Positions 40,647 through 49,077 of a stretch of DNA of 51,559 nt are shown here, one piece after another. This DNA comes from a virus. Positions within the stretch are counted from its first letter, which is position 1. Every line of letters begins with the position of its first letter. The translations under genes were made by a program, and so were the position numbers. Under the pieces are notes generated by a model. The model was not told where the DNA came from, searched no databases, and saw only the letters and a program-made list of their open reading frames with translations. Location of the stretch: IMG/VR virus record IMGVR_UViG_3300013102_000012, positions 1 to 51,559 of that record; one strand, written 5' to 3'.

Positions 40647-41666
40647 TCATTTGGTCGGGAAGAAATTCCCCGCCGGGGCGCGGCTGACAGCGCTGTTGAC
40701 AAAATAAACGGGCGCTACGTTCCCCTCGACCACGGCGCCCGGGTCATTGATCCGGATCCACGGCGTCACGCCCGGGCACGCATCGATCCGGTTGAACTTG
40801 ACGACCGTGCCGCGCGCCTGGGTGACGTACATGCTGATCGCGTGCCAGTTCACGCAGTGCATGTAGTTCCCGACGATTTCGATGTTCGTGTAGTCGCCGC
40901 GGTTCGCTTCGTCGCCGAACCAGATTCCCTGGGGGTAAAGGTAGGGGCTGGCTGGGTTCGCGTCACCGATGAACTGATTGGCGATGATGCGGATGTTCTT
41001 GCAGGCGGCCGGCAAATTGGTCGTCCAACACTGAATGCCGTCCGGATGATACCCGCCGACCGTGCGCCACTTCGACATGCGGTTCCACGCGATCAACGCC
41101 CCGTCCACATTGGGGATTTCGATCGCGTCGATGCCGATCATGCTGATGTCGTTGTCGCGGATCGTGACGTTACGGCTGGACGTTACGCCGATGCCGATAT
41201 TCACCTCTAGGAACAGCGAATTGGCGATCGTCAGGCCGTCTACGCCTACCGCGATCACCCCGTGCGGGTCGGTCGTGACATTGCCGTCGATCACCCCATG
41301 CGCATAGATTCGTTCCAGCGTGACGTTCGATCCGTTGTTGATCCGGACCATCGGCTGCGGGATCGTCTCGCCCGCCGGCGGCACGTACGCAAACTCGACG
41401 TCCGATATGTACACGCCCGCCGGGTTATTGATCGTCAATCGAGAGAACACGGCCGGGCGGGACGGGTCGACACTCTGCAGCGTCAGGTTGACCGGCGAAT
41501 TGAGCGCCGCTGCACCGTAATTGCCCGACGCCAGCAAAATCACGTCGCCCGGCTTGGCGGTCCTGAGCGCGGCCGTGAGTTGCACCAGCGACCCGACTTT
41601 GATCGTAGCGGCCGAGGCAGAAACCGGGGCGGCGAACAGAGCGAGCGCTACGAGAAATCGGGTCAT
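40647..41666 (-). CDS. Secreted right-handed beta-helix protein
   Basis: 339 residues from the ATG at 41666, with AAGGAAG ahead. Residues 1-20 are a signal peptide (TRFLVALALFAAPVSASA). The mature part is a beta-helix: TIKVGSLVQLTAALRTAKPGD, NVTIRDNDISMIGIDAIEI, NIRIIANQFIGD, with a NPAGVYISDVEFAYV rung, and a WHAISMYVTQARGT segment, much like polysaccharide lyases or hydrolases. A Sec signal is odd for a virion protein, so it may act in the host envelope or be released at lysis. Confidence 0.75.
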   Translation of the reverse strand: MTRFLVALALFAAPVSASAATIKVGSLVQLTAALRTAKPGDVILLASGNYGAAALNSPVNLTLQSVDPSRPAVFSRLTINNPAGVYISDVEFAYVPPAGETIPQPMVRINNGSNVTLERIYAHGVIDGNVTTDPHGVIAVGVDGLTIANSLFLEVNIGIGVTSSRNVTIRDNDISMIGIDAIEIPNVDGALIAWNRMSKWRTVGGYHPDGIQCWTTNLPAACKNIRIIANQFIGDANPASPYLYPQGIWFGDEANRGDYTNIEIVGNYMHCVNWHAISMYVTQARGTVVKFNRIDACPGVTPWIRINDPGAVVEGNVAPVYFVNSAVSRAPAGNFFPTK

Positions 41667-41676
41667 ATCTGCTTCC

Positions 41677-44313
41677 TTACGCGGCGCCCAGGTCGTTACG
41701 GCGACGGACCTGAACGCGGCCCATCCCCAGGCGATAGGCGAACGGCACATTCGCGCTGGTGCCCATGTTGATGAAGATCTGCGGCGCGTTGGGCGTGGTG
41801 CCCGTCGTGTCGAGCAGCGGCGTGATACGGTACAGGCTGTCTGCGCTGTTCGCCGCGGCAAGCGTCACGAACTGGTCGTCGATGTAGATACCGGCGGCCG
41901 AGTCGGAAATCTGATGATCGATGCCGACGATGGTCGACAGCGGACCGGCCGAGAAATTGCGGGTGATCGCCGACGTGTTGAACGACGTTTTCAGCGTCGT
42001 GCCAGTGTGCCCATAGGTTCGGCCGTTGAACGCTGTCTTGGCATACTTCATCTGGGCGCCGCTCATGAGTAGATCGCCCGCGTTCATGCGCCCACCAGCG
42101 AAACTCAAGGTCTGGAAAAACTGCAGGGCAGTGACCGCGGTGTGTGAACCGTACGCCTCCATTACGAACCGCGCGAAGCCGTTCTCGTCGACTTCGTTTG
42201 CGACAGCCACGGTTGCCGTACCATTCGTGACCGCGGTTGCCATTGCCGAGTTACCGAGCTGCCAGCCGAAGGGGATCGCGCTGTTGGCCACGCCGCCGAT
42301 CGTCGACGTGCCGGTCGTGGTCGTGAGGTTCGTGCCGTTCCAGTCGGTGCCGAACACAGCCGGGTCGATCAAACCGTTCATCATGATGTTCCGGCCGATC
42401 GTGCCATCGGTCATCGCGGCATAATCGAAATTGCCGATATCCTGCTCAAGCAGAAGTTGGGCGTTGGCCGGCACGGACGACGCGGCGGTGAACGTGATCG
42501 TGCCCACGCCCGTCACGAAATTGTGGCTTCCGGACGCAATGCCGGTGCCGGTGATCGCGCCGGTGGTCGTGTCGATCTTGCCGACGACGGTGCCGTTGAC
42601 CGAGACCAGCGTCGGAACGGGACCACCCGTGGCGGCCGAGCGCATGGACGGCGGGAGCGTGTAGGTGAACACGGTCGTGGCGCCCGTACCACGGCCGACC
42701 TGCCAATTGTTCAGAGAAGGCTTCCGGTCGAGCGACGGCGCGCTCGGATAGTCGGCGTTGAACTTGGTACGCAGGGCCGCGCCGGTGTTGATCGACGACG
42801 TGTGCAAGCCGTGCAGCTGGAGGTTGTCCATCGTGCCGGGCTTGGAGGTCTGGAGCGCCCCGGACGACACGTCGAGCTGGGCGTTGAACGAGTCGAACAC
42901 GCGCACCCAGGGGCGATTGTACTGCAAGCCGGGCAGGCCATAATCGACGCCGTTGACCGTCGATACGTAATTGGCGGCGGTCGACTCCGACCATTCCTTG
43001 ACGATGCGCTGGAGCGCGCCGGTCAGCACGCGCCCACCGTTCGGCGTCGCGTTGTACGTGATGTACGCGGTGGTCGGCGCGGTGCCGCCGAACGTGTACA
43101 CGCCACCCGACGTCACGGTGTATTGGTCCTGACCGGGCGCCGACGCGACCTTTGTCAGTGGGCGGGGACCGCCGCTTGCGAACACGCCCACTACGCCGAC
43201 CGCGCCGAAGCTCTCGCCGTCTTGGAAATTGGCGGTATTGGTCGCCGTGCAGGTGCCGCCGGTGACGGTCTTGCTTTCCATCTGGAAGCACGAGTCGCCG
43301 CGGGGAAACTCGTTGCCGGTGTACCAGACCTTACCGGCCGAGCCGTACGCATCGGCGATCGCGGCGATCGTGCGCAGCGTCTGGTAGGCCGTGCTGGGCG
43401 TGTTGTAGTAGGCCGCCACGTCATTGACCGACACGGACGCCGAGAAAATATGCTTGCCTGTTTGCGTCAGGCACGACGCGACCGCATCGGAACCGGTCGA
43501 CCACTGATCGTCGGTCGGGCCCGCGCCGGTACCGATCGTCGCGGCGGCCGGGTTTACCGTAGCGGAAATGACGCCCGGGATGGGCGAACTGGCGTTCGTG
43601 CCGATGTAGGTTTGCTTGTCGCGCTCGAACTGTGCCTGGGTCGACGACGCGCCGACGGCGTGCTGATAGCCTTCGCCGAACACCCACTTGTTACCGCACA
43701 TGGCCTGCGCATAGCCGAGCATCGTCACGCCCGTCTGACCGTTGCGAACGCTAAGACCGGTCGTGCTGACCGAGAAGCGGCTACCGGAGTTGGCGGTACG
43801 GCTGTCGCCGTTCGTTTTGGCGAGACTGGGCGCCGGGAAGACGAACCCGCTCGAGGCGACGACTGCCAGATTGTTGGTAGGGTTGGGGCTATTCGTTGCA
43901 ATGGGCAACGTCTCCAACCCGTTGAGAACTCCCGAAGCGGTCGGAGTGCCAACCACACTGCGAGTCGTTCCCGACGTACTCGGAACCGAAATGCCCGGAA
44001 TGTTGAAAGAATAGGAACTGCCGTCAGTCAGGCCGGACAACGAGACGCCCGAGGCGACCGTGCCTTGCGTCAGCGAGCCGGACAGCGTGACCGGGCCGAG
44101 CGTGATGCCCCCGCCGCTGAACATCGTCGTGGCGCTCGCCACGCGGCCCGTATCGAGGTCCAACACGGTATAGGCCGACGGATTCGCCAGAACGGCCGTG
44201 ACGGCCACGCTCGATCCCGTGCGAGCGTCGTACATGCGATATGCCGAGGGGTTCGCCTGGGCCTGTGCCGGCGTGACGACGTTGCCGTGCGTCGGGTCGA
44301 GAAACGAAGCCAT
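41677..44313 (-). CDS. Large receptor-binding protein with SGNH-type esterase domain
   Basis: 878 residues. Residues 1-60 form a repeated VDTGxxxx-like head (NPSAYRMYDARTGSS, NPSAYTVLDLDTGRV). From about 168 a SGNH/GDSL hydrolase-like domain: NGDSRTANSGSRFS (catalytic Ser block), GEGYQHAVGAS, and MDNLQLHGLH near 496 with the Asp-x-x-His pattern. The C-terminal third is beta-rich and likely trimeric. It may deacetylate surface polysaccharide during adsorption. Confidence 0.7.
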   Translation of the reverse strand: MASFLDPTHGNVVTPAQAQANPSAYRMYDARTGSSVAVTAVLANPSAYTVLDLDTGRVASATTMFSGGGITLGPVTLSGSLTQGTVASGVSLSGLTDGSSYSFNIPGISVPSTSGTTRSVVGTPTASGVLNGLETLPIATNSPNPTNNLAVVASSGFVFPAPSLAKTNGDSRTANSGSRFSVSTTGLSVRNGQTGVTMLGYAQAMCGNKWVFGEGYQHAVGASSTQAQFERDKQTYIGTNASSPIPGVISATVNPAAATIGTGAGPTDDQWSTGSDAVASCLTQTGKHIFSASVSVNDVAAYYNTPSTAYQTLRTIAAIADAYGSAGKVWYTGNEFPRGDSCFQMESKTVTGGTCTATNTANFQDGESFGAVGVVGVFASGGPRPLTKVASAPGQDQYTVTSGGVYTFGGTAPTTAYITYNATPNGGRVLTGALQRIVKEWSESTAANYVSTVNGVDYGLPGLQYNRPWVRVFDSFNAQLDVSSGALQTSKPGTMDNLQLHGLHTSSINTGAALRTKFNADYPSAPSLDRKPSLNNWQVGRGTGATTVFTYTLPPSMRSAATGGPVPTLVSVNGTVVGKIDTTTGAITGTGIASGSHNFVTGVGTITFTAASSVPANAQLLLEQDIGNFDYAAMTDGTIGRNIMMNGLIDPAVFGTDWNGTNLTTTTGTSTIGGVANSAIPFGWQLGNSAMATAVTNGTATVAVANEVDENGFARFVMEAYGSHTAVTALQFFQTLSFAGGRMNAGDLLMSGAQMKYAKTAFNGRTYGHTGTTLKTSFNTSAITRNFSAGPLSTIVGIDHQISDSAAGIYIDDQFVTLAAANSADSLYRITPLLDTTGTTPNAPQIFINMGTSANVPFAYRLGMGRVQVRRRNDLGAA

Positions 44314-44322
44314 GCGCGCCCC

Positions 44323-44763
44323 TTAGCCTTTCATCAAATCTTCGTACGCCCGCTGCGCGACGATCGGGTCGTCACTCACGGGTATAGTGACAGTAGCGGT
44401 TTTTTGCTCGACCTGCAATTTCTCGCCGTACGTCTTCGGGTGCCACTTGGCGAGCAGCTTTAGCCGGGTCTCCACGCGCAGCTTGGACCGGGCGATCCAT
44501 TCTTTGTTCGGCTTCTCCGTGCCGTCGAACGTCGTGTCGTCGGCGATGGCAAAGCATTCCTCGGCGATCGCATCGGCGCCGGCCGCCCGGGCCTTTTCCA
44601 TCATGTCGCGGAACCGGTCGGATTCTTCCATGTGTTCGTACACGTCCTGTCGACGCGTGATACCGAGCAGACGGCATGTCTCGGCGATCGTCTTCCCGCC
44701 CGACACGTAGTCGGCGATCAGGTTCGCTTCGATGCTGTCGGCATAGTCGGGCTGGTCGGTCAT
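44323..44763 (-). CDS. Terminase small subunit
   Basis: 146 residues. An N-terminal HTH (YVSGGKTIAETCRLLGITRRQDVYEHME) and a helical domain ending RSKLRVETRLKLLAKWHPKTYGEKL, a pattern typical of phage small terminases. It lies 6 kb from the large subunit, separated by adsorption genes. The ATG stands 6 nt after TACATT (44770-44775), so the message may be leaderless. Confidence 0.8.
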   Translation of the reverse strand: MTDQPDYADSIEANLIADYVSGGKTIAETCRLLGITRRQDVYEHMEESDRFRDMMEKARAAGADAIAEECFAIADDTTFDGTEKPNKEWIARSKLRVETRLKLLAKWHPKTYGEKLQVEQKTATVTIPVSDDPIVAQRAYEDLMKG

Positions 44764-44769
44764 GCGGGC

Positions 44770-44798
44770 AATGTACCGCGCCTACGTGCGAGAGGCAA
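44770..44798 (-). promoter_or_regulatory. Promoter of the small terminase gene
   Basis: Minus-strand TTGCCT (44793-44798), 17-bp spacer, TACATT (44770-44775), then 6 nt to the ATG at 44763. Same leaderless spacing as the baseplate promoters, without the palindrome. Confidence 0.5.
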
Positions 44799-44803
44799 CG
44801 TGG

Positions 44804-44874
44804 ATGCCCGAGCTGGGGTCGAACCAGCATTGACGGCTTCAAAGGCCGAAGTCCTACCGTTAGACGATCGGGCA
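44804..44874 (-). tRNA. tRNA-Gln (anticodon TTG)
   Basis: 71 nt on the minus strand. The acceptor arms TGCCCGA / TCGGGCA pair fully; the T arm is GCTGG-TTCGACC-CCAGC; a 3-bp D stem GTC/GAC encloses an AT-rich loop; the anticodon loop CTTTGAA gives TTG, reading CAA. The outer pair of the anticodon stem is a mismatch. A CCA end is not encoded. Confidence 0.8.
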
Positions 44875-44884
44875 AAACATTTGT

Positions 44885-44962
44885 GCGGCCGAACCGGTGG
44901 GGCTCGAACCCACAATGTCCGGAAACCCGGGAGCTTGTCCAGTTAACTGACAGCCCGACCGC
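44885..44962 (-). tRNA. Degenerate tRNA-like sequence
   Basis: A perfect T arm (GTGGG-TTCGAGC-CCCAC), a D-like arm (TGTC-AGTTAACTG-GACA) and acceptor-like ends (GCGGTCG / CGGCCGC, one wobble). But the anticodon region folds as CCGG-GTTT-CCGG with a 4-nt loop and a few extra bases separate the T arm from the acceptor. It is either a decayed tRNA, an unusual fold or a tRNA-like decoy; I cannot assign an anticodon. Confidence 0.4.
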
Positions 44963-45240
44963 TGCGATTGGAACTAGCCGCAGCCGGCGGAGCCGTCAAC
45001 ACGCAACGATAATCCTTATCGCACCATCAATTCTCGCGCGCGAAACGTCCTTGCCGCCTAGCCGTAGTGAGCCCATCCGCGGACAATCCTTATCAATCTC
45101 CAACCAATCCGGCCATCTCGCCCAATTTACGATAAATTCGAGCTAAATTATAAATTACCGTCCGCCACACACCTATTTAAGGTGTGGAGAATGGTGTGGG
45201 GACTTAAAATATCTAATAAAATCAATAGATCACTACTCTA

Positions 45241-45267
45241 CTTCCCACACTTCCCACACTTCCCACA
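45241..45267. repeat. Three tandem 9-bp iterons CTTCCCACA
   Basis: Three direct copies of CTTCCCACA in a row; the reverse complement stands at 45330-45338 and related GTGTGG words occur around. This is the most regular part of the candidate origin. Confidence 0.8.
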
Positions 45268-45448
45268 CCATTCGCCTACTACACGCACACACGCCCACAT
45301 ATGCATACATGTGCATGGAGTTTGAAAGGTGTGGGAAGTGGGGGAGGTGTGGGGCCGACCAGCTAAGTGTTTGAAAAAATACAAAAAGTCTCTCCACACC
45401 TGTGGGGCGCTAAATTTCGCCAATTTACGCTAAATTACTTCACGCACT

Positions 45449-45478
45449 AAAAAGCCGCCGGTAATTTATACCGACGGC
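45449..45478 (-). terminator. Intrinsic terminator of the primase operon
   Basis: Minus-strand hairpin GCCGTCGGT-ATAAATT-ACCGGCGGC (one wobble pair) followed by TTTTT. It lies 20 bp after the primase stop at 45498 and closes the early minus operon that starts at promoter P7. Confidence 0.8.
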
Positions 45479-45497
45479 CTATAAAATTTATAGTAAT

Positions 45498-47843
45498 TTA
45501 ACGACGAAACGGAATGACGTTTGAAGCCGGCGGCCCCGACGCGATCAACGCTAGCTCGACGCCCTTGACCAACTCAACGACGTCCATTTCATTAAGCAAG
45601 GCGTGACCCTTCGCAAAATAAAGAGGGCAATACGTCCCGTCCGATAGCGCGCTGCTCGGCCGGCCCTTGTTCGTGAACGCAGGGTGCTTGACGTAGCCGA
45701 GGGTTTTGAGCAGCGCCGACAGTCGGGAGGGGTTCATCGACTTGCGCATGCGGTCGGCCAGCCCGCGCATTGCGTCGAACGTGATGATTCCGCCTCGGAA
45801 CCCCGGATAACCGGAGTCGACTGCGTACAGCACTTCCTGTTCAACCATGCCGAGGCTGGCGATACGTGCTTCCGCCGTGCTGGTGGTTTCCGGCGCGCGC
45901 TGAAGGCCGCGGGCGGGGTCCATTTCAATGCGCAGCGGGAAGGTCGCCAGAAAGTTCGTCACGATGGCATAGCCGTCGGCCCGTAGCCAGTCGTACAGCT
46001 CGGGAAAGTACATGCCGGTCATGTCGTCCCGGATCAGGTCCGCGGCGTCTTGCTGAGCGCAATAGAAGATACCGAACCGGCGTTCATCATCGTCGATGGG
46101 GCACGCATCCTTGTGGTTGGTGCACATGAACCCGTTCGCTCGATTGTCACTGACGGTCTGCTTTTTCCCCTTGCCTTCGGTGGCGATACGACGTGCGGTA
46201 ACGGTGTCCTTCATCACCTCGACAAAATCGCGCTTGCCTTCGCTCGAGTGGATTTCTTCGAACCCCAGGAACAGCTTTCCGACGATCCAGTCGTTGAACT
46301 GATTGCCGGTCTTGGTCAGGCTTTCCGCGCGCACCTTGTGCGAATAACGGTCGCCGATCGCCGCGGTCATCACGTCGAGCAGAAGCGACTTCCCGTTGCC
46401 CTTGACGCCTTGGACGACCGGCCACCATTGGAACTTGGCTCCCGGGTTCTGCACGCAACTAGCCATCCAGTGCAGCAACAAGTCGGCGTCGCGTGGATCC
46501 GGCAGCATCTTCCGCACGTGGTTGACGAACGGGGACGGGTCGCCTTCAATGCGGGGTGTGCGGATCGAGACATAGGTGTTCAGGTACGGCGCGTTTTCGA
46601 TTTCGACGATCGCGGCCGGCGGCAATTCGGGCCGGAAGACGACGCCCAGTACTTTCGGAAGCAACGCATGCTCGTTCTGATTGAACATTTGCCACGCCGA
46701 CTTATGCGGCTTGGAACCGTCAATTGTCGCGCTGAACGTCGGGCCTGCGTAGACCTGATCAAACTGCGACCGGTTCATGAACCAGCCGCCTCGCGTGAAC
46801 ATTTCGTCGCGCTCGGTGACATACACGCAGCCTTCGAAATAGAGGTGCATGTTGTCGGCCGTCACCATATGCGGACGGATCGGCGGCCCAATCAAATCGC
46901 ACGCTTCGGCCACGGTCAGTACCCGCACGCCCGTATATGCCGACGGCAAAGGCGGGGGCGGCGCAACATTGGCGGGCGTGCGGGTGCCTAGCGCCTGTTC
47001 AGGCGTGACGGGTTCGTGATGCTCGACTCCGCGGGGCTGCAAAATCCCCTGGTCGAACGAGCGTCGCAGAGTATCGTTCGCCTTGAACTCATGTCCTAGC
47101 CCGCGGCCAGAGAGCACTTCCTCAAGTGCTTCGAATGCCTCGTCCGCGCGGATCTCCCCACCCCCAACCAGCTGGCCGATTGCCCAACCCGCCATGTTGA
47201 TCGCGTCGTTGACGTGGTCCTGAACGGATGCCAGCTTTTCGCATTCGTCGAGCAGCGCCGCCCGGCCGTACGCCGTAGTCTCGTCGCACTCTTTGGGGGC
47301 AACAGGCGGTTTATGCGTACGTGGCATCAGCAGGGCGAGCAACCAGTCGGGTGCCGGAGCGACAGGCGCGTCCAGTTCAACCGCATAGGCGCCTTCGACC
47401 TTGCCTTTGGCGCGTTCGTCATCGGTCGGCACGTAATATGAACCGGGGCCGACTACATAGCCGCCATCGCCCCGGATATCCCATCCATCGACGGCGCCGC
47501 CGGGCAGATCGCGCGTCCAGGTCCGGCCGGCGCGGTTCACCACCACCCAGCCAGGATGCTGGAAATAGAAGTGCGTGCCGCGCGGCGTAGTGATCGTAAG
47601 TGTCGGCGGAATGCCTAGGGATTCGGCTGCAATGCGGGCCAACAGGTTGTCACAATCCAGCACGACCACGCCCGACACGGCGCCAGTGGCGACGCCGGTG
47701 TTAAACGAGCCCGTAGCCCAAGTAGCGACGAGAGGCGCGGGCGCACGAACGGTCTGGTATGGTTCCCATTTCAGCGCCGGGCTTTTTGTATTCGGTTGCA
47801 GCGGGAACAATGAAAACCCGCGGTCATACATTCCCCAAAGCAT
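45498..47843 (-). CDS. Primase-polymerase / helicase (prim-pol plus DUF5906)
   Basis: 781 residues. N-terminal prim-pol domain: GVVVLDCDN (61-66) with the metal-binding Asp pair, TTPRGTHFYF (85-94), WDIRGDGGYVVGPGS (121-135). C-terminal SF3-like helicase: GVKGNGKS Walker A at 479-486, LFLGFEEI Walker B at 524-531, then FMCTNHKDACPIDDDERRFGIFY (parts: CTNHKDACPIDD, RRFGIFY). It opens DNA and makes primers for the polymerase. Located beside the candidate origin. Confidence 0.92.
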   Translation of the reverse strand: MLWGMYDRGFSLFPLQPNTKSPALKWEPYQTVRAPAPLVATWATGSFNTGVATGAVSGVVVLDCDNLLARIAAESLGIPPTLTITTPRGTHFYFQHPGWVVVNRAGRTWTRDLPGGAVDGWDIRGDGGYVVGPGSYYVPTDDERAKGKVEGAYAVELDAPVAPAPDWLLALLMPRTHKPPVAPKECDETTAYGRAALLDECEKLASVQDHVNDAINMAGWAIGQLVGGGEIRADEAFEALEEVLSGRGLGHEFKANDTLRRSFDQGILQPRGVEHHEPVTPEQALGTRTPANVAPPPPLPSAYTGVRVLTVAEACDLIGPPIRPHMVTADNMHLYFEGCVYVTERDEMFTRGGWFMNRSQFDQVYAGPTFSATIDGSKPHKSAWQMFNQNEHALLPKVLGVVFRPELPPAAIVEIENAPYLNTYVSIRTPRIEGDPSPFVNHVRKMLPDPRDADLLLHWMASCVQNPGAKFQWWPVVQGVKGNGKSLLLDVMTAAIGDRYSHKVRAESLTKTGNQFNDWIVGKLFLGFEEIHSSEGKRDFVEVMKDTVTARRIATEGKGKKQTVSDNRANGFMCTNHKDACPIDDDERRFGIFYCAQQDAADLIRDDMTGMYFPELYDWLRADGYAIVTNFLATFPLRIEMDPARGLQRAPETTSTAEARIASLGMVEQEVLYAVDSGYPGFRGGIITFDAMRGLADRMRKSMNPSRLSALLKTLGYVKHPAFTNKGRPSSALSDGTYCPLYFAKGHALLNEMDVVELVKGVELALIASGPPASNVIPFRR

Positions 47844-48037
47844 CAGACGAGCGCCTCGTACTCACCGCACCAATCGGCTTGGTTGACTTGCGGCCATTGC
47901 CCGGTGTTCTGCGCCTTGACACGCACCGGGGGGAACCGTCGGCACTGCGCGATGTTATCAAAATCGGAAACCGAAGATGCCCAGAAGCAGCAAGTCTTGC
48001 AACGACCATGCGAGGCCTGTAGAGAAATATCAGCCAT
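47843..48037 (-). CDS. Small Cys-rich (zinc-finger) protein
   Basis: 64 residues: CKTCCFWASS, CRRFPPVRV, GQWPQVNQADWCGEYEAL. This CxxC...C...C pattern with PP and WP motifs is seen in small phage proteins of unknown role. Its stop overlaps the primase start. AAATATCAGCC-like leader; weak ribosome site. Confidence 0.7.
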   Translation of the reverse strand: MADISLQASHGRCKTCCFWASSVSDFDNIAQCRRFPPVRVKAQNTGQWPQVNQADWCGEYEALV

Positions 48038-48270
48038 GGCGATGTGTCCTCATCGGTATTGGTTAGGGCGGTTGCTGGGTCCGCTAAACCCGCGCCGCCC
48101 GCCCTACGTATCCCCACATTCGGAACTAATCAAGCAGGCGTGCAATGCTTGCGGTTGGTCGGTCTTTAAGGTACGGTCAAGCCCAGCCGTCGGCTAGCGC
48201 TTTCTCCCTTGCGCGCGACGGACAGGGCGGCGGCGCGGATGGTCGGCCAACCCGCCGCCCGCTCTCCCCT
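48038..48270. other. Gap with a possible promoter
   Basis: No gene seen in this 233-bp gap. On the minus strand TTGATT (48128-48133), 17-bp spacer, TACGTA (48105-48110) may start transcription of the zinc-finger and primase genes. A GC-rich inverted repeat (GGGCGGCGG / CCGCCGCCC) lies near 48215-48265 without a T-run. Confidence 0.4.
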
Positions 48271-48597
48271 TTAGCCACGTTCACCATCTCCAGTAATGAG
48301 GGCATCGAAGGCGTTGGCCATATCGCTGGCGGCATCCTCCAGGCCTGCGTGCATGCCATCGGGGATGTAGTCGAGCTGGTCTGAAACTCGTGTCCAAAGC
48401 CGCTCAAGCGCATCGATCTTCTCCGCCACCTCCCGTAGTGCTTCTTCACTGGCGGAGGTGATGGCTGAGATCGCTATGTCGCTGTTGATCAGGGCAATGT
48501 CGCCACCGCGGAGCGCGGCGGGCACTTCCTTGCAGCCGAACTGCTCTGCAGCATTCGCCAAGCACTCCCGCGCCCGCTGGTTCGTATCGTCGTTCAT
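48271..48597 (-). CDS. Hypothetical helical protein (108 residues)
   Basis: 108 residues, mostly helical: RARECLANAAEQFGCKEVP, DIALINSDIAISAITSASEEALREV. No family recognised; its start overlaps the next upstream gene by 4 bp. Confidence 0.62.
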   Translation of the reverse strand: MNDDTNQRARECLANAAEQFGCKEVPAALRGGDIALINSDIAISAITSASEEALREVAEKIDALERLWTRVSDQLDYIPDGMHAGLEDAASDMANAFDALITGDGERG

Positions 48598-48815
48598 GAC
48601 TGCACACCCCGGAGGGCTGCGAGCGCGTTCCGTGCGATCATCCAGCCGGCGTTCGGGGTTTCCGCGATTTGCTCCAGCGCCTCCACCAGCGGCTTTACTG
48701 CTTCGGTGCGGTGGCGGGCGAAGTCCTCGGCAAGGTCATAGCAGCCGTCGCCACGGCTCAGAACATTGCGGGCTGCCTGGCGATCTACATTTGTGATTTC
48801 GACGTCATTACGCAT
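48594..48815 (-). CDS. Hypothetical small protein (73 residues)
   Basis: 73 residues: ITNVDRQAARNVLSRGDGCYDLAEDFARHR followed by VKPLVEALEQIAETPN. Similar helical pairs occur in phage early operons; function unknown. Overlaps both neighbours. Confidence 0.62.
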   Translation of the reverse strand: MRNDVEITNVDRQAARNVLSRGDGCYDLAEDFARHRTEAVKPLVEALEQIAETPNAGWMIARNALAALRGVQS

Positions 48816-49077
48816 TGCTTTGCTCCTGATGGGTGGAGAGGGTGGCGTACTTGTCCAGCTGCTTCACGCAGCCGAGGAAGTCCCGCGACATTTCCGGATC
48901 ACGGCCATGCTCGATGCGAAACTGGCAGACGCCGCCGTAGTGGAGGCTGATGTTGGTGGTCAGCTTGGGGTCAGCGCGACGCGGCCAAATCTTCCACTGC
49001 TTCTCAAACCATGCCTTTGTTTCGGCATCGCCCGCCCCGTAGAGGTTGCGGCCAATCAAGGTGTTTTCCTCGCTCAC
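48808..49077 (-). CDS. Hypothetical protein (89 residues)
   Basis: 89 residues from the GTG at 49077, which overlaps the upstream stop (GTGA); a longer frame is only that gene. AWFEKQWKIWPRRADPKL, SLHYGGVCQFRIEHGRD, RDFLGCVKQLDKYATL. Unknown. Confidence 0.6.
   Translation of the reverse strand: MSEENTLIGRNLYGAGDAETKAWFEKQWKIWPRRADPKLTTNISLHYGGVCQFRIEHGRDPEMSRDFLGCVKQLDKYATLSTHQEQSNA

Larger units (their letters stand above)
44963..45497. other. Candidate replication origin: AT-rich, repeat-rich non-coding region
   Basis: The longest non-coding stretch of the genome, clearly AT-richer than the rest and next to the primase-helicase gene. It holds a 15-bp palindrome CGATAATCCTTATCG (45007-45021) with a partial copy near 45091, an inverted repeat CACACCT/AGGTGTG (45168-45174 and 45180-45186), three tandem CTTCCCACA units (45241-45267), an inverted copy TGTGGGAAG (45330-45338), and CCACA-CC-TGTGG (45394-45405). 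AT-rich blocks such as TAAATTATAAATTA lie between. These are the marks of an iteron-type origin; no DnaA box matches the consensus. Confidence 0.5.

Noticed and set aside
42457-44463. 668-residue plus-strand frame opposite the esterase spike gene
   Set aside because: Arg/Gly/Asp-rich shadow typical of GC-rich DNA; no motifs, no ribosome site, and it is antisense to a clear gene.
45238-45423. 61-residue minus-strand frame with Cys-Gly repeats (GKCGKCGK) in the AT-rich region
   Set aside because: The repeats are the translated CTTCCCACA iterons; no ribosome site, and the frame lies wholly in the candidate origin.
47824-48117. 97-residue minus-strand frame overlapping the zinc-finger gene
   Set aside because: The 64-residue frame in the other phase has a CxxC zinc pattern and proper overlap with the primase start; this one has no features.
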